Assembly: GCA_024516155.1 (NCBI GenBank)
Contig: JAJJXM010000084.1
Span: 62,001-126,000 of the forward strand
Length of the DNA stretch: 64,000 bases
Direction: 5' to 3'
Source: Pyronema omphalodes
Lineage: Eukaryota; Ascomycota; Pezizomycetes; Pezizales; Pyronemataceae
Shown: positions 46,824 through 60,509 of the stretch, one piece after another
How the letters are laid out: each line of letters starts with the position of its first letter
Numbering within the stretch: position 1 is the first letter of the stretch
Notes under the pieces: generated by a model
Seen by the model: only the letters and a program-made list of their open reading frames with translations
What the model was told of the DNA's origin: nothing
Database searches by the model: none
Made by a program: the position numbers and the translations under genes

Positions 46824-49423
46824 TTTGGTCGCTCTATTTTGCACGATATTTCTGGGAGCGCAGGGGCGGGGTGGTATGGAAGTGTCCAGTGCCTCGGAAT
46901 CTGTCAAGAGATGCTGAAAAGGCGGAATCATGAGTGATAAAACAGGATGCTGACTGAGGAATAGTGATGTAACGGCCAAGCACGAGCGCTGGAGACAAGA
47001 ATGGTGCCGACGGTACGATATCCGCGGCAGCTAGACGACTTGACGACTTGACGACGAAAAGACGAGACGACTTGACGACGAGCAGCGATGGCGATGGCGA
47101 CAGTAGGAAAGATACCCAACAATCCCAGCAAAATCAAGAGTCTAGAACCCATTGGACCTATAAAAAAAGAAGATCTTTAAGGGCATGGGAAAAGAAGCAA
47201 GAACACGGGGTTATGGCAGGAATTTTTCACGTAAAATTTTGTAGTTTTGCATAGCGTTGGTTTTTTGGCTTGGTTTTTTAATTGTGATTATATACATAGC
47301 GAGGCAATTGCATTTTAGATATGATAGCGTTATAAAAAGTTCCTGGGTTGACTAAATTCCAGATCAGGACAAGGCAACTGCCGATTTTGGACCTAGAAAA
47401 GAATTTATAGATGAACTATAGTAGCAACTGAAACTATGTATGTAGAAGCTATCAATAGAATTCCACCGGACAGTGTCGGATAACTAGGCTATATATGTAC
47501 TGTGCTTGGATACGCTAAGCCAGAATGCGGGGTAAAGAGAAAGGCCTATCGACGGCAGCAGAGTGTCGCGTGGGACGACGAATAACTAACCTCCGCTCGC
47601 CGAAAAAACGAACCAGAACTTTTGTAGTCAGATTAGCCAAGCCCAATACTGTGGAAACCATGTAGCTAGCATAGAATTACCTTCAACATAGCTAATTGTC
47701 AAAAAAGTGCCGAAAGTGCACAGATTCCATCGCCACTGAGGCGGGACTTTGAATACCGTATTGCTTCCCAAACATCTTCGAATGTCAAATTCGTGGTCGA
47801 ACTATGGCATTTAATTTTTTTTTTTAGGTCCATATACATCATACGGCATGGTTTTTAATTTTAGTGCCGTTAGCAGTGCTGAAAGATTCCGGTGCCGATA
47901 TATGGTTCTAGAATATCGATAACTGTAACCCCTCCTGAAGTGATATTGAAAAGATCCTGGCGTTGGGATGATGGCGTTCTTATCAAAAACATAAGTTTCA
48001 AGTTTCTTGTTAAGGTGTACTTTCAGTGCCGTTAAATCTTTGATAAAATCTCTCCCGCTTTTCTTTCTTGTTAAATTGAGAACATAGTGTTGAACTTATA
48101 TTTTCCGAAAAGCATCCCTAGACAGGCCTGCCGAGATTCTGCTTGAAAAATCATGAACCAATGAAAGCTCTTTTCACCCCCTTAGAAGTTCGGGTTTACT
48201 AGCCTGTTTGATGGTGCACACAGCAGTTTAATGTTTCTCAGAAAGATCATTGGCGTGGCTCAATGGAGGCATTAGTGTATTGCTAGTATTACATGAAATT
48301 GTTTTCTGAGCTATAGTATTCGCCAACCGCAACAGCTTCTAGCGTTTGGGATCAGTTTTAAGGCCCTCGATACGAGAACTCAACAGGAAAGTTGATTCTA
48401 TGAGGCTTATGCGCCTAGCTTTACTTGATGTCAAAATCCACGAAAAAGCCACTTCGATTTCACTCTTGTTTACTTTTCATATCCAGTTTTCTGAGTATGG
48501 TGGGGTTTGAAGTCTCCACGATATCGAGACACGAGACCGCAAGATCTCAAATTCCATAAGAAAAGAACAGAAACATTTACATATCTAATAACGTAGGGGA
48601 AGAGGGAAGGGAGGATGGGGTACTCGACCTCTATAACCAAAAAGTAAAAATATGAATCTCAGACTTCCCCACCGTCCCCACCGTCCCCACCGTCCTCACC
48701 ATCCTTACCGTTCTTAATCTAACCCTAATCCATCAGAACTAACCTCATTATTATTTCCAAGCACTTCTCGGTTTTCTATGACCTGTCCAATCAATCACGA
48801 TCCTCTTTAGATGGCAGCAGGATCTTCTGATCCAGGTCCCGCTTGGAGGACGATTCTTAAAGCTAGGTCTTGGATGATATGGATCGTGTGGATTATACTT
48901 CGTGGCTTAGTTTGTGTTCAGTGTTCAGTATTTACAAAGATCTAAACTGTGAGCTATCAGGGCTTTATTTTTATTTCTGTGAATTATAACCAAGTTTGGA
49001 AATTAGGAAGAGGGGGTTCTTATAGCTAGTTCCACGGAAGCTGGTCATAAAATTCCCAGATTAAGTGTCATCACCGATAACATCAATTCATTTTCTTTCA
49101 AACCTTTTCATGAGGCAAGGCATATATCAAGACTTCAAGTTTTTTTTTTCCCTATGTATAAGGGTATGATACATATGTATCTACATGATATTCAATATTT
49201 CTTTTACGAACCCCCCCCACCCCCCCCCCCCCACACCTCAAACCATATCATCCAAAACGATAACCCCTAAATATTGTACACTAAAATATGCATATATCCA
49301 CGCACTCCCGAAATCAAAAAAATCAAGCTACAACTATCTTACAAAACTTCCTTTTCCAAAACATTTTGCTTACGTCCGCGTCTTCGTCTGCGTCTTCGTC
49401 TTCACCCTCGCCTTCGTCTTCGC
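46824..49423. other. AT-rich intergenic region, no gene seen
   Basis: A small CCCCACCGT array lies at 48668-48712. A poly(C) run (49208-49232) lies just beyond the 3' end of the RNase gene. No frame with support. Confidence 0.5.
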
Positions 49424-52401
49424 CTATTCAACAGCCATAAAGTTGATGGACCTATCACCGGGTTCCGCACCCACCAAATCCACCGTAACCTTCTTACCAA
49501 CCTCCAATTTATGCAAGCCCTTCCTAGGTAACCAAACCTTACCCACACAGCCCAAATCCTTAACCCAACCACTAGAAGGATTTGGCCAAGGCTTAACCTC
49601 CAAAACCGTCATAGTCATATTTCTCGGAAACTTAGTACCAATTTCCAAAAGATGTTTCAAGGCCCAAGAATTCCAATATTTCCGTGATTCCGTAGATCCG
49701 AAGTTAATCATTCTTTCCTTCATATCCAAATTTGCCGTTAGGGATGCCAATGCTTTATGACTCATCATGAAATTTCGTTTTCCGAGGATGTGAGCGGTAA
49801 GTTGGTAGTGAGCAATCATGTCCGAGAACCGACGGAGGGGGGAAGTGCATTTAACGTATCCGGTATCAAGACCCAATAACACATGAGGAGCTGCTGTGGT
49901 CGGGGTAGAGGCGTATCCGATTATCATGTAGGTTCGAATATCATCGATGATATCTCTACTGGAGATACCGAATTCGTTACGGGATGGTAAGATTACGTTC
50001 TTGAAATGGTTTACTACCTCGGGAACACGGTGGTTGTATTCAAGACCTCGGAAGGGTAGAGGAATGTTGTGCTTGGTGGCGTATAATGCCGCAGAACTGT
50101 TGGCCAGAATCATCATTTCGGCAATGATATGATTAGGACCGCTGTTTCGAGGTACAAGGTCGACGGTATAAGAGGCCGCGGGGAAACCACGGAAGAGGGT
50201 GGGATAGTCGGGTGAGAGATCGGGGGCAAGGTATTTGTTTACTTCCTGGGATACTGAGGTTTCGCTACCAACGGTCTGAACACTGACACCACCGTTGCGA
50301 GTACGACGTTTTCGGAGGGCTCTGTAACAGAGATTAATGTGCTCCAGAGTCTCATGGTCCGCAGGTGAGAGAGACGGTAGGGGAGGCTCTGGAGTTTTTT
50401 GCATGTTTCCAAATGTATAAGAAATCTGAGGCTCACTCTCGATGTTGAGGATAGAACCGAGTTGCTTGTAGGTCATGGATTTAACATTGTGAACGGTTCC
50501 AGGTGTAATATCGATATCGAGAATTTCACCATTGGTGTGGTCAATTTTGGTTGAAAAGGTGAGGACAGGCCTATCCGGAGCAAGACCCAAGCTGTGAGAG
50601 ACTGGGGTAGGAAGCATAGGGAGGGTATAAGGGTCGAAATATCTGGTGGCAACGCGCGATTCGGCAATGTTAGTTATCCAGTGATCGCGATCAAGGAAAG
50701 CGGTGGGATTGGCGATATGGACGTGGACCCAAGACTGGGTCTCGTTAATTTTCTCAACAGAGAAACCGTCGTCAATTTCCTTGGCTGCAGCGTCGTCGAC
50801 ACAAAAGACTGCCATTTGTCCCCAATCTTTCCGAATGGATTTCAGACTGTCAGTCAGACCTAGCTCTGCAATACTCTTGTTTTTAATCTCATCAAACCGC
50901 TCCTGATTCCAATTTGATTTGACGGATGCACCAAAGTGGGGAATCTCCTGGTTCTCCTGGTGAAGCACAAAGTTCTCCCATGGAGAGAATGCTCCAATCT
51001 CATGTAAAAAGTCGTAAACGCAGGTAGCATCGAGTGCGCGATCATTGTATCGTTTCGTCTGGCGAAGGACGAAGGGGATCAATCCTTCAACAGGGGTACG
51101 CTGAAGACCATATGACTTTAACCGTGCGATACAGAACTTGATGAAGTTCCAGTCCTCTTGTGTCCAAGAATATTCTTGTAAGTGAATGGGCTCTATAGGC
51201 TGGTTGTTGCCCTTGGCTATCCGCTCCTCTTTCAACTCTCTAAACCGGTCGATGACTTTTACTGCTTTTTCGATGAAAGTGGCCATAGGCCCTATCGCAC
51301 CCGTCGTTGACTTTCCCTGCTCATCGAATTTTGCCGCTGACTCTCGTACCCATTTCGTACACTTGTCTATAATGTCACACTCGCTCAAGCTCCGTACACG
51401 GAAATTAGATGTAATCCTGTGGTAACCCTTGTCACCAACATATCTTAATCCATCCGACATAAGTGCCATGTGGGTTGCATAGATATGTTCGTTCGTAACC
51501 TCATCACCAAAGAGCTCCTGTGCAGCCCTTTGGGTGGTAAGACGTGTCGTCTCTGTCTTGTGTGCAAATTTGGAGTATAGTTCTCTCAGCCGGTTGGCAT
51601 TGGCAGACTGAATCTCCCGAGCCTTCCGCTGGAACTCTCGAACACCCTTAACAAGCGGTCCATAGTGTTGTGCAGAAAGAATGATACTATCAGTGTCGGT
51701 TTTTCCTTGGAGTGATTGAAACTGTTCGACCTTTTCGTAATATTGTAGGAATGCGTCGATTTTTTCCGCCGGTACGAATCCGGGGACGTAGTAGGCAACA
51801 CGTGCAGATTGAAGTCGATTGATAGCACCTGTTGTGATTAAAAATTCCGACATGGACGTTCCTGGAGAATCCCGAATGTACAATCCAAGACACGAAGTTC
51901 CATCCGGAGACCTATATATATATCAGCAGTTTGTCCTATTTGCATGATAACAGGCCCCACCTACCTCAGTTCACACATATCTCCTCTATTAATCCTTTTA
52001 TAACCAGCAACTCCGTCTTGTAAGGCTGTATATACATCACTCTCTCCATCTATATCTTCGTTTTCTGAAACTGCTGTTGGACGACCAGCTAATCTTTCCG
52101 AGTTGGGGACATCGACAGCAGTAGCATTTTCTCTATGCTGCAACATCTTCTCCTCCATCACCTCCATTCTAGCACGGACACCATGTAGCGGCGCAGGTGG
52201 TCGTATAGTTTGCGGTTCATAAGGTTGCTGCGATCTTCTAATAGTGATACGAGATCTTCTATCCTGCGCCGGAGCATCAAACTTTTTTCTCGGTTTCTCG
52301 TATGAACCTCTAGCGACATTTGGGGTTACTGAGAAATTCCGTAATTGTATTTCCGGTCGCCTGAATGGCCCTGTTGTTGAGAGCCGTCGAAATTGTAGCA
52401 T
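49424..52401 (-). CDS. DSS1: Mitochondrial 3'-5' exoribonuclease, RNase II family
   Basis: Exons 52401-51965 and 51911-49424 join across a 53-bp intron (GTAGGT ... TATATAG) in phase to 974 residues. The N-terminus (MLQFRRLSTTGPFRRPEIQL, then RNFSVTPNVARG) is a basic, hydroxylated mitochondrial presequence with a cleavage-like RNFS. The RNB catalytic core starts near residue 517 with VDDAAAKEIDDGFS, whose Asp residues bind the metal. RGLEYNHR and the TGYVKCTSPLRRFSDMIAHY segment are late RNB motifs. The end (VTVDLVGAEPGDRSINFMAV) is a short S1-like strand region. It is the homolog of yeast Dss1 and Neurospora CYT-4, which degrade and process mitochondrial RNA, in yeast together with the Suv3 helicase in the matrix. 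No active-site break is visible. Confidence 0.95.
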
Positions 52402-53439
52402 TTTTTTTTTTGGTAGAATTGGTGTCGAGTGCGGACGGCGTCGCGACGAAAGTTTCGGTTTGGCGCGTAGGATTGTGCGTAGGTAAAAGCTTTAAACTTT
52501 TGAAGCCTCATGTCACGTGCCTCGGAACTTGCCGCGTGAGAGAAAGCTTGTGTTCGCTTATACATATGTACATACGCTAAAATGTCTGGTCTTACCCGTG
52601 CTGCGCAACCGTCAACGTCCCGCTGTCAATAAGAATTTATCCCTTACCTTGCTATCCTAGAAATTGCCATATAGCTGCTATTTAAACCAATTTTCCCATT
52701 CCATTACTCCCCCATCAACCATAATTTACAATCACACCGGTGCTCAGGATAATCAAAAGTATATATACCTAGCCTAGCCTAGCCTAGCTTACTTTACAAA
52801 ACACAAGCTTATAAACCCAATTCTTAACCAATCCTCATTTCAACATTTTTCCTCTCTGTTTTTCATTTATTTCAACATTTTACTCTCTTATCTATTTTAC
52901 CACTTCACAATTCCTTCATAAAAACATCAATTCATTCCTGTGTGTCTGTTCCTCTCTGTTCCTATTCCTATTCCTATTCCTCTCCGTTCCTATTCCTGTG
53001 TGTATCCATACCCAGCATACGCAGCATACGAAATAACAGTTTCCACCACCTCCTCAACCCCTCCCATCATCTCCACCCCCGACCTCCAATCCTACAACCC
53101 AACTCAAAACGACCAAAACAGACTATGACAACCACACCAGACCTCCCAAGCATATATCCAGTTCACCATATAAAATCATAAACCAAGTAAACCGAACCAA
53201 CAATTCACATTTACTTAATGCAGTTTTGATGTCCCGGATATATACATTGTACACAGCTAGTTCATTTTTGAGGGGTCCCCGGGTCCATAGAACCAGGTAA
53301 GTTGTAACTATAGTGCACTGATTAAACAGACGTGATAAATACAAACCAGTTTAACCTAACCGCATCAGGAACCATTGCATGCAGAAAAAAAATAATGTAT
53401 GTATTAAACTTCATTTGAACCCACTGGTGGCAGAGAATG

Positions 53440-53640
53440 CCGGTATCTTAACCCTCCTCATTTCACCAGTTTTTGGTAACCAGATTCCCCAACCTTTACA
53501 AAATAGCGGTAAACATACTCTCAGTTCCCGTGATGACTGCCAGTCTGAGCTATTTTCCAAATACAAGCGGATTACGGATCGCCATACCAGGCCGCCATTG
53601 AATGCAGACAGATACTCCAGAGGCGATTGATAAGTTCAAG
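53440..53640 (+). repeat. Possible dispersed repeat, copy 1
   Basis: Shares in order TATCT.AACCCTC, a GGTAA-containing patch, CATACTC.CAGTT.CCG.GATG.CTGC and ACCAG.CCGCCA with 60510-60860. Divergence is high. Confidence 0.45.
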
Positions 53641-53684
53641 CGCTTCAATCATGGGCCCGTGTTACTTATGATTTCCAGCGACCC

Positions 53685-53752
53685 AAGGAACCCAAGGAAC
53701 CCAAGGAACCCAAGGAACCCAAGGAACCCAAGGAACCCAAGGAACCCAAGGG
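53685..53752. repeat. 9-bp minisatellite AACCCAAGG
   Basis: About seven and a half units, the last with one change. Confidence 0.95.
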
Positions 53753-54072
53753 ACCCATATAATTAGTACAGAATTTCGTTCTGTATATATATATACATAC
53801 ACAGAAAACCATTTCCTGGGCCTTCATAAATAAAGCAGTTCCTCTGCTGTGAGCCTGTGAACAAAACCAATTTTCGCAGTTTGGTTTACCATGCCTTGGA
53901 TTTAGTTGACTGGTTAACTGGTTTTTGCAGTTTGATTAGTTTGATCGGTTTAACCAGTTTATGTTACTGACTGTAAACTGAACTGGGTCGTTGTACGGTT
54001 CTCATATTCCAATAGTCTGTATAGTTCGTTTTGGTCGTCGTTTGGAACTGGGTTGTATGGTTGGGAGGTCTG

Positions 54073-54120
<48 letters not shown>

Positions 54121-54874
54121 TATCAATTATCAATAACATCAAATCAGATCAAACCAAATAAAAAAAATAAAACCGAATAAAACCAAATTAAAAATGAAAA
54201 AATGAAAAAAAAAAAGTTCAAACACCACCCAAAACACCACCCAAAACACCACCCAAAACGACAAAAAACAACAAAACAACGACAACCAGCATCACAACCA
54301 AAAACAGCCAAAAAAATGGAATATTTCATTCATCCATTCATTCATTCATTCATTCTATTTCATTCTCTTTATTTCTCATTCAAAAATAATATCACATCAC
54401 AAAAAACACAAAAAAAAAAGCAGCAAAAAAACTCCCTGAAAAAAGAAAAAAGAAAAAAAAAAGAAAAAAGAAAAAAGAAAAGAAAAACATAAATCGATAA
54501 AAAAAAAAAAAAAATCTTTCAAAAAATCGCAACAAAAAGAAAAGACAACCCAAACCCACGCATCAAAAAAAACCGAAAAAAAGAAAAAACAATGGTATAA
54601 AAAAAAACCAACAAAAAAAAAACGAGGAAAAAGAAAAGAAAAACACTTTCAGAAAAGACATATATATTCGCAGCAAAAAAAAAAGAAAATGCTTTAGGGG
54701 GTATGATATCTTCACTTTGACCATACTTTGCTCAGTTCCCACTTTCTACTTCCCACTTCCCAAATCCCATTCGCCAGTTTCTAACCTCCATTCCCAAATC
54801 TGCACTCGTCACCGCCCACTGTTTATTTGCACATTTCATATCCTTCAAATTCATACTACACATTCACAACTAAT

Positions 54875-56619
54875 CTAGCTTTCAGCATCAACAAACTCAT
54901 CATCCTCTATTGTGGATTTTCCAGCGTGTGGTGGTATCTCATAAGTTGATGGTCTTCTGGATTGTCCGGCGACTATCGGTGCGATTCCTAAAATTTGACG
55001 AATCTGGTCTTGTGCAGAGGCGGTTTCGTCACTGATTACTCATTAGCCCTTGTTCACAAATCCCTCCAGCCCTACGACCCATGTCGTTCCGGGGATGCTC
55101 GCGCGGGAGCCTCTTCTCTGAATACTTCAAGCAATGCCATGCTCTCAGCCGGGGTACTCACATGTTTGTATTCAACACGAAATCCAGCTGCTCCTCCTCA
55201 CCCCTCGACAAATCCACCGGTCTAAAGTAACGCGGTACCCATTCGACACCATCTGCTTCTCTCGCTCTAGCTTCCTCACGTTGACGATCCTCAATCTTGA
55301 ATTTTTCATCCGTCGCGGTTTCTTGGTTCCTTTCCTTGAGTGCTGCGACGACTTGTCTCCATAGACGTTGAGATTCCCGGGGTTCCTGCTGAGAAATGGG
55401 ACGAACAGACGGAGGAGTAGGACGGGCGTAGGTTGCGTCGAAAAGGAGTTCGCGTTGACCAGTCTAGAACGTGTTAGCGGTGTTGAACTTTGCAAGGTGA
55501 GGGAAACGCGTCGCCCGTCGCGCTCGCGAGCTCCGGAAAACACACCTTCTTATCGGTAATGTGCATCTCCCCATTCCAGCTTCCGGTAATTTCATACAGA
55601 ACCTCCCCAGTAGACTCGCGCTTAATAACACCCCCAATAACATTATACCCACCGGTAAAGAACCCCTTAACCTTAAACTCGATATCTGCAACCAAATCCA
55701 ATTCCGAACATCTAACATATGAATGGTCTCCCAATTCATACTTCATCTTTCCGAACAAAATTCCTCGCACATACATATTGGGCTGTGTTAAAATATACTT
55801 TTCTCCTCCTCCTTGCTTTCCGGCTGTTGCTCCGCGGTTCATCAATCGTAACACAACGATAGAGGTGTTCATCATTGACGCGGCGGAGTTTCCGAGGAAT
55901 CTAGATTGAGGCTTGAGGGTTCCATCGATACGGATATGGTGGTGGGGAGACATGTAAAAGTAGGAAGACTTTGGAGGGTGATGAGAAGTCTGCTCGGAAA
56001 TGTAGAATGCCTGAGTACCAGGCGCATCGGCAAAGTCCCAGTGGCAGGTGAACCATTCTCCGAGAATGGGGTTGAGAGGCTTCTTGACACCGCTGCGACG
56101 GTCAGTATCGCTATAGCTACAGGAAGCTCAAGGGAACCCACGCAGGCTTGATATGCCAACCTGACAAGTAGAATTTCACAACGCTGATAAATCGCTTCTC
56201 GGGATCATCGACTTTGGACATTGGTAGCAGTGTCTCGGGATGCTGCATAAAGCTTCACGATATCAGTTGCAGTCCCAAACCAGGGCCCCAATTCCCCATA
56301 GCTCGAATTAACATACTTGGTAATTCTCTCCAGCATACTCTTGGGCTCCAAGATAAAAGTCGGTAGCGTAATTCTACTCAGATCCGCGCCGGGTCGTAGT
56401 TGCGAGATGATGGACATGAGCACTATAATATCATCAGTCTATTGTTTCCCCAGAGCTTGTTCCCGCAAGCCCTCTGCTCCCCCTAAGCTATCTTCCACGA
56501 CAGCAGCTTCAAATAACACGGGTATGCATACTGCTCTTTTCATTCTCATCAACCACAGTCTCCTCCTCCTCCTTTGCACCCGCCGTAGTTCCATCAGCAT
56601 CCGATTTGTTACCTAGCAT
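54875..56619 (-). CDS. Oxysterol-binding protein-related lipid transfer protein (Osh6/7 type)
   Basis: Six exons on the minus strand: 56619-56532, 56422-56317, 56252-56142, 56092-55546, 55463-55162 and 55031-54875, all in phase, 436 residues. Introns are 109, 64, 49, 82 and 130 bp with usable branch sites such as GCTAAC and ACTGAC. The family signature EQTSHHPP is at 135-142. SQLRPGADLSRITLPTFILE forms the lid and first strands, KKPLNPILGE and GTLKPQSRFLGNSAASMM follow, then LTQPNMYVRGILFGKMKYEL. RESQRLWR near the end is typical of Osh4-7. No PH or ankyrin domain is present. Yeast Osh6/7 carry phosphatidylserine from ER to plasma membrane in exchange for PI4P; the same role is inferred. The last exon is a separate acidic tail ending EDDEFVDAES, which resembles an FFAT motif. 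Confidence 0.93.
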
Positions 56620-59600
56620 CTCTCATCAGTGATATTCCCGAGTCCTTCTCATAGACCACTAACTCGTCAAAGATGACCTCCTCCGGGAATGTTGCGGTTC
56701 GCGATAACCACCGAGTAATCCACTAATCATTTCTTAGGTTATAAATATCGAATCGTTTCTTTCTGTTTGTCTTGTTTCGGTGTTGATATTAAGGTATTGG
56801 ATGGACCTGGATAGTATCTTCCGGGTATCGGAGTTATCGAATGTTTCTAGAGTTGAGTCTAAGGGTTCTGTAGTTTCTATGTCGTTGGTGGATCGTGGCA
56901 AACTAATGGCGAATGACGGACGGGTCAGTTGGGTAGTTCTAGTTTCAAGGACCCGGGTTCCGTTGTGAAGGAATGGAGGTAGATAGGTAGATAGATAGAT
57001 AGGTAAGGTAGATAGAGCAGCCGGCGCATTGCAACTCTGTCTCTCTGGATGGTTCACCAATGAAAGGGGTAACTCACGTCGAGTTCTGTTCTTTGCGGCT
57101 TCGGATCGGTCTCGACTGGGTTGGTTGTATCGTTGGGGGCAACTGTAAGTACTCTACACTTGAATAATTGTTGGCTATGTGGTGGTGTTGCTGCCCTTTA
57201 GGCTTGGCGTGGTGACGAAAGTGGAGGGGTAAGTAGCGGGAGCGTGCCAACGGTGGGCGCAGACTGGCAGGGAGCGAGTTGGAAGCGGTGAGGGGGGTGG
57301 GTGGGTGGGTGAGTGGGTATGTAGCTGAAGTGGTGTAGTTTTTAAGTTGAGAATAAAATGGCGGAGTGATGAATTTCGTTTCTCAATTGATGATGATGAT
57401 GGTGATGGTGATGATGATGATGGTGATGATGGGAATAGGAGTGAGTGAGTGAGTATCAGCAAAGGGGATTTTCGTTTTCTTTTGTAAAAAAGAGCATCCA
57501 GCAGTTGGATTGGATTCCGTTTTTCTCAGTTGACGATGAAGGTTGAGAGGAAGAGTATGTATGTATCTCCAACAGCAAGAAGGTTTCGTTTCTCAATGAA
57601 TGATGGAGATGGAGGTTGGGAAGAAGTTGTGGAGGTAGTCAGTAGCTAACAGAACAGACAAGACAGACGGATGTAGCCCCGTTTTTTCTTGTTGACGAAT
57701 TCGATGCGAGCTTCGCTCTGTACTCTACAGCTCCAAGGCCAGCAACCCGCCATTCCTCCAACAGCTTAGACAACGAAAGATACTCACTCAGTCGCGTCTT
57801 GCCTGGGCACAGACGTCGCTCAACACTTGTTGTTCCACCGCTCTGTCCTCTTGATTCACCACCACCAGCACCACAAGTCGCCTTCCCCCCGATTCACCAT
57901 CACAGATCCGTCGAGCGTAGTGAAGAACCAGTATAAAGATTATCTAGAGGACATGTGCTATCTGTCTATCTATCTACCTATCTATCTGTTGAAGACGGGG
58001 TGGCGAGGGAAACTACGTCAATGCGGCTCAGTGTGTCTTCATAATACAGCTTTTATGCATGCATAGCTCTCTGCCCGGGGGGCCCAGGGAGCCCGGGGAG
58101 CCCAGCAAAACCCAGCAAAGTCAAGTTCAGGCATTTCAGGCACCACAGCGGCGAAGCATTGCGAAGCGTTGTGAAGCATTGTGAAGCGTTGCGAAATGTT
58201 GCGATAGCAACCCAGCAAAGCAGCAACACAGCACAACCCATCCTCAACCCAAATGAATGAAATAACCAATCCATCCTCACAGCCATCCCAGAACCAAAGC
58301 AATCCGGAGAAGCCGCGAAGCCGCGAATCCGCAAAGCCGCGAATCCGAAAATCCGGATATGCCACCGCAACAGACGGAACAGCAGGCCATCCATACATAC
58401 ATACATACATCCATACAAACTCCGGAGCCAGAGCCAGAGCCAGAGCCGGAGCCGGAGCCGGAGCCGGAGCCGAAGATCCCTCAACCCTCGATATCCGAAT
58501 CGGGAACGGGAACGGGAACGGAATGAACCCGGGGTGGTATATATATGTATAATGGAGGTGGAGGTGGGGAAGGAGTACATAGATGGGGGGAATAACTGCT
58601 GTATGTATGGATATGAGTTGTTCCGGACCCGGCACTGGCATCTTTTTAGAGCTCTTTGAAATCTTGATTCTAGGCCGGAAATGGTTAGCTTACTTTAGGG
58701 AGCTTGCTGCTTACTTCTGGCCGCTGGAAGCCTGGAAGCTTGGAAGCCTGGAAGCCTGGAAGCCGAGGGAAGTTTGGAGTCTGAAGTTTGAACTTTGAAA
58801 TTAATATAACCAGAACCAGAACCCGAAGCCTGGGAGCCTTAGGAGCCATAGGAACCATAGCAACCATAGGAACCTTGATGACCTTGAAAGCCTCGAGGAA
58901 TATAACCCCCACCTCCTCCTCTCCTCCTTATCACCTCCCTCTCCAGCATTCAGCAACCCCATCTCTTATGTACCCCGCCAAGCATTTTTGTATCCTTCCA
59001 TAGCTCTTCGAACTTCGAAGTTCGAAGACCTTTTTTTGTTGAGCAGATGGTAGATGGTAGATCCTCGGCTTGTTTACTGGGTTGCTGGGTTGCTGGGTTG
59101 CTGGGTTTCTGCTTTACAAAGGCAGGGTTAGAATTACCGATCGTGGCTGGTCGCTGGTCGGTGGTCGCTGGCTTGGAGCTTGGGATTCCCGGTGGCGGGG
59201 AATAGAAGAGCCGCATGTGACATGTGCTATAGGTGGCTGGTGGCTGGTGGCTGGTGACTGGTGACTGGTGGCTGGTGGCTGGGATGAGAGCTGTGCAAAC
59301 TTTAAACTTCATGCGATAATTAAAAGTGTGGGGATGACTGTATTTGTTTTAACAATGATTTAAGAGAAATTAATGATGGATTAATGATGGATTAATAATG
59401 AATTGATGATGGATTAAGAATGAAGCGAGAATGAATTAAGAATAAATCAATAATAAATCAGAAATAAATCATGAATAAATCGGGAATAAATCGGGAATAA
59501 ATCGGGAATAAATTAGAAATAAATCAGGAATAAATCAATAATAAATCAGAAATAAATCAGAAATAAATCAATAAAATCAGTAAAATGGTCTAACCCTATC

Positions 59601-59649
59601 ATTCTCAAAAAAAAATAGACTATTTAACAAGTACATTATGTAGCTAGTG

Positions 59650-59817
59650 CACAAGTCCTGCAGTCCTGAAGTCTTGCAGTCCTGAAGTCTTGCAGTCCTG
59701 AAGTCTTGCAGTCCTGAAGTCTTGCAGTCCTGAAGTCTTGCAGTCCTCAAGTCTTGCAGTCCTGAAGTCTTGCAGTCCTGAAGTCTTGCAGTCCTGAAGT
59801 CTTGCAGTCCTGAAGTC
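59650..59817. repeat. 16-bp minisatellite (CAGTCCTGAAGTCTTG)
   Basis: About ten units, one with CTCAAG in place of CTGAAG. Since 16 is not a multiple of three the minus frame shows a 16-residue period. Confidence 0.95.
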
Positions 59818-59957
59818 TATGATGTTTCGAAATTCGGATGTATTAAACCCTCTTTTTTTAAACCCTCTTTTTTGTTCTGAATTTTTTTTTCTTTTTTTTT
59901 TTGGTAAATTCAAAGTTTCAAAAGGAAACAGAAACAGAAACAGAATTTATTTTTATT

Positions 59958-60150
59958 CTTCATTCTTCATTCTTCATTCTTCATTCTTCATTCTTCATTC
60001 TTCATTCTTCATTCTTCATTCTTCATTCTTCATTCTTCATTCTTCATTCTTCATTCTTCATTCTTCATTCTTCATTCTTCATTCTTCATTCTTCATTCTT
60101 CATTCTTCATTCTTCATTCTTCATTCTTCATTCTTCATTCTTCATTCTTT
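59958..60150. repeat. TTCATTC heptanucleotide repeat
   Basis: About 27 near-perfect units, one of the longest simple arrays here. Confidence 0.95.
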
Positions 60151-60509
60151 CTTCATCATCGTAATTCTCCATCTATAATCCGCCAGACCTGCGTTAGTTG
60201 TCACAGTTTCGGTATCCCAGATACGAAAGTCGTTTCAATTCCTAGTGGTCCATAGAAGATACATAGAAGATAAAACCAGGCAACCAGGCAACCAGGCAAC
60301 CAGGCAACCAGGCAACCAAGTAACAGCCGTGCACCAACGCACCTATTAACCAGCCTCAACAGCCTCAACATCCTCAATAAACACAAACCCAACCCATTCC
60401 AACCGCATCCCAACCGCAACGAAAACCCGTGCAACCAGTTACCAGTACATGTATCAATAAATAAACAACACATCCAACCCATTTAACACCACCTACAGTC
60501 TGCTAGTTA

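Larger units (their letters stand above)
52402..54874. other. Intergenic region with microsatellites and a dispersed repeat
   Basis: The left 300 bp are the RNase promoter side. Simple repeats: CTAGC (52768-52790), CCTATT (52955-53000), AACCCAAGG (53685-53752), CAAT (54075-54120) and A-rich runs to 54690. A stretch at 53440-53640 resembles 60510-60860. Confidence 0.5.

Noticed and set aside
58039..58641. Frames of 175-200 residues on the minus strand
   Set aside because: Composed of short repeats (GGAGCC, GCGAAGC, CATAC) and coding-like in more than one frame.
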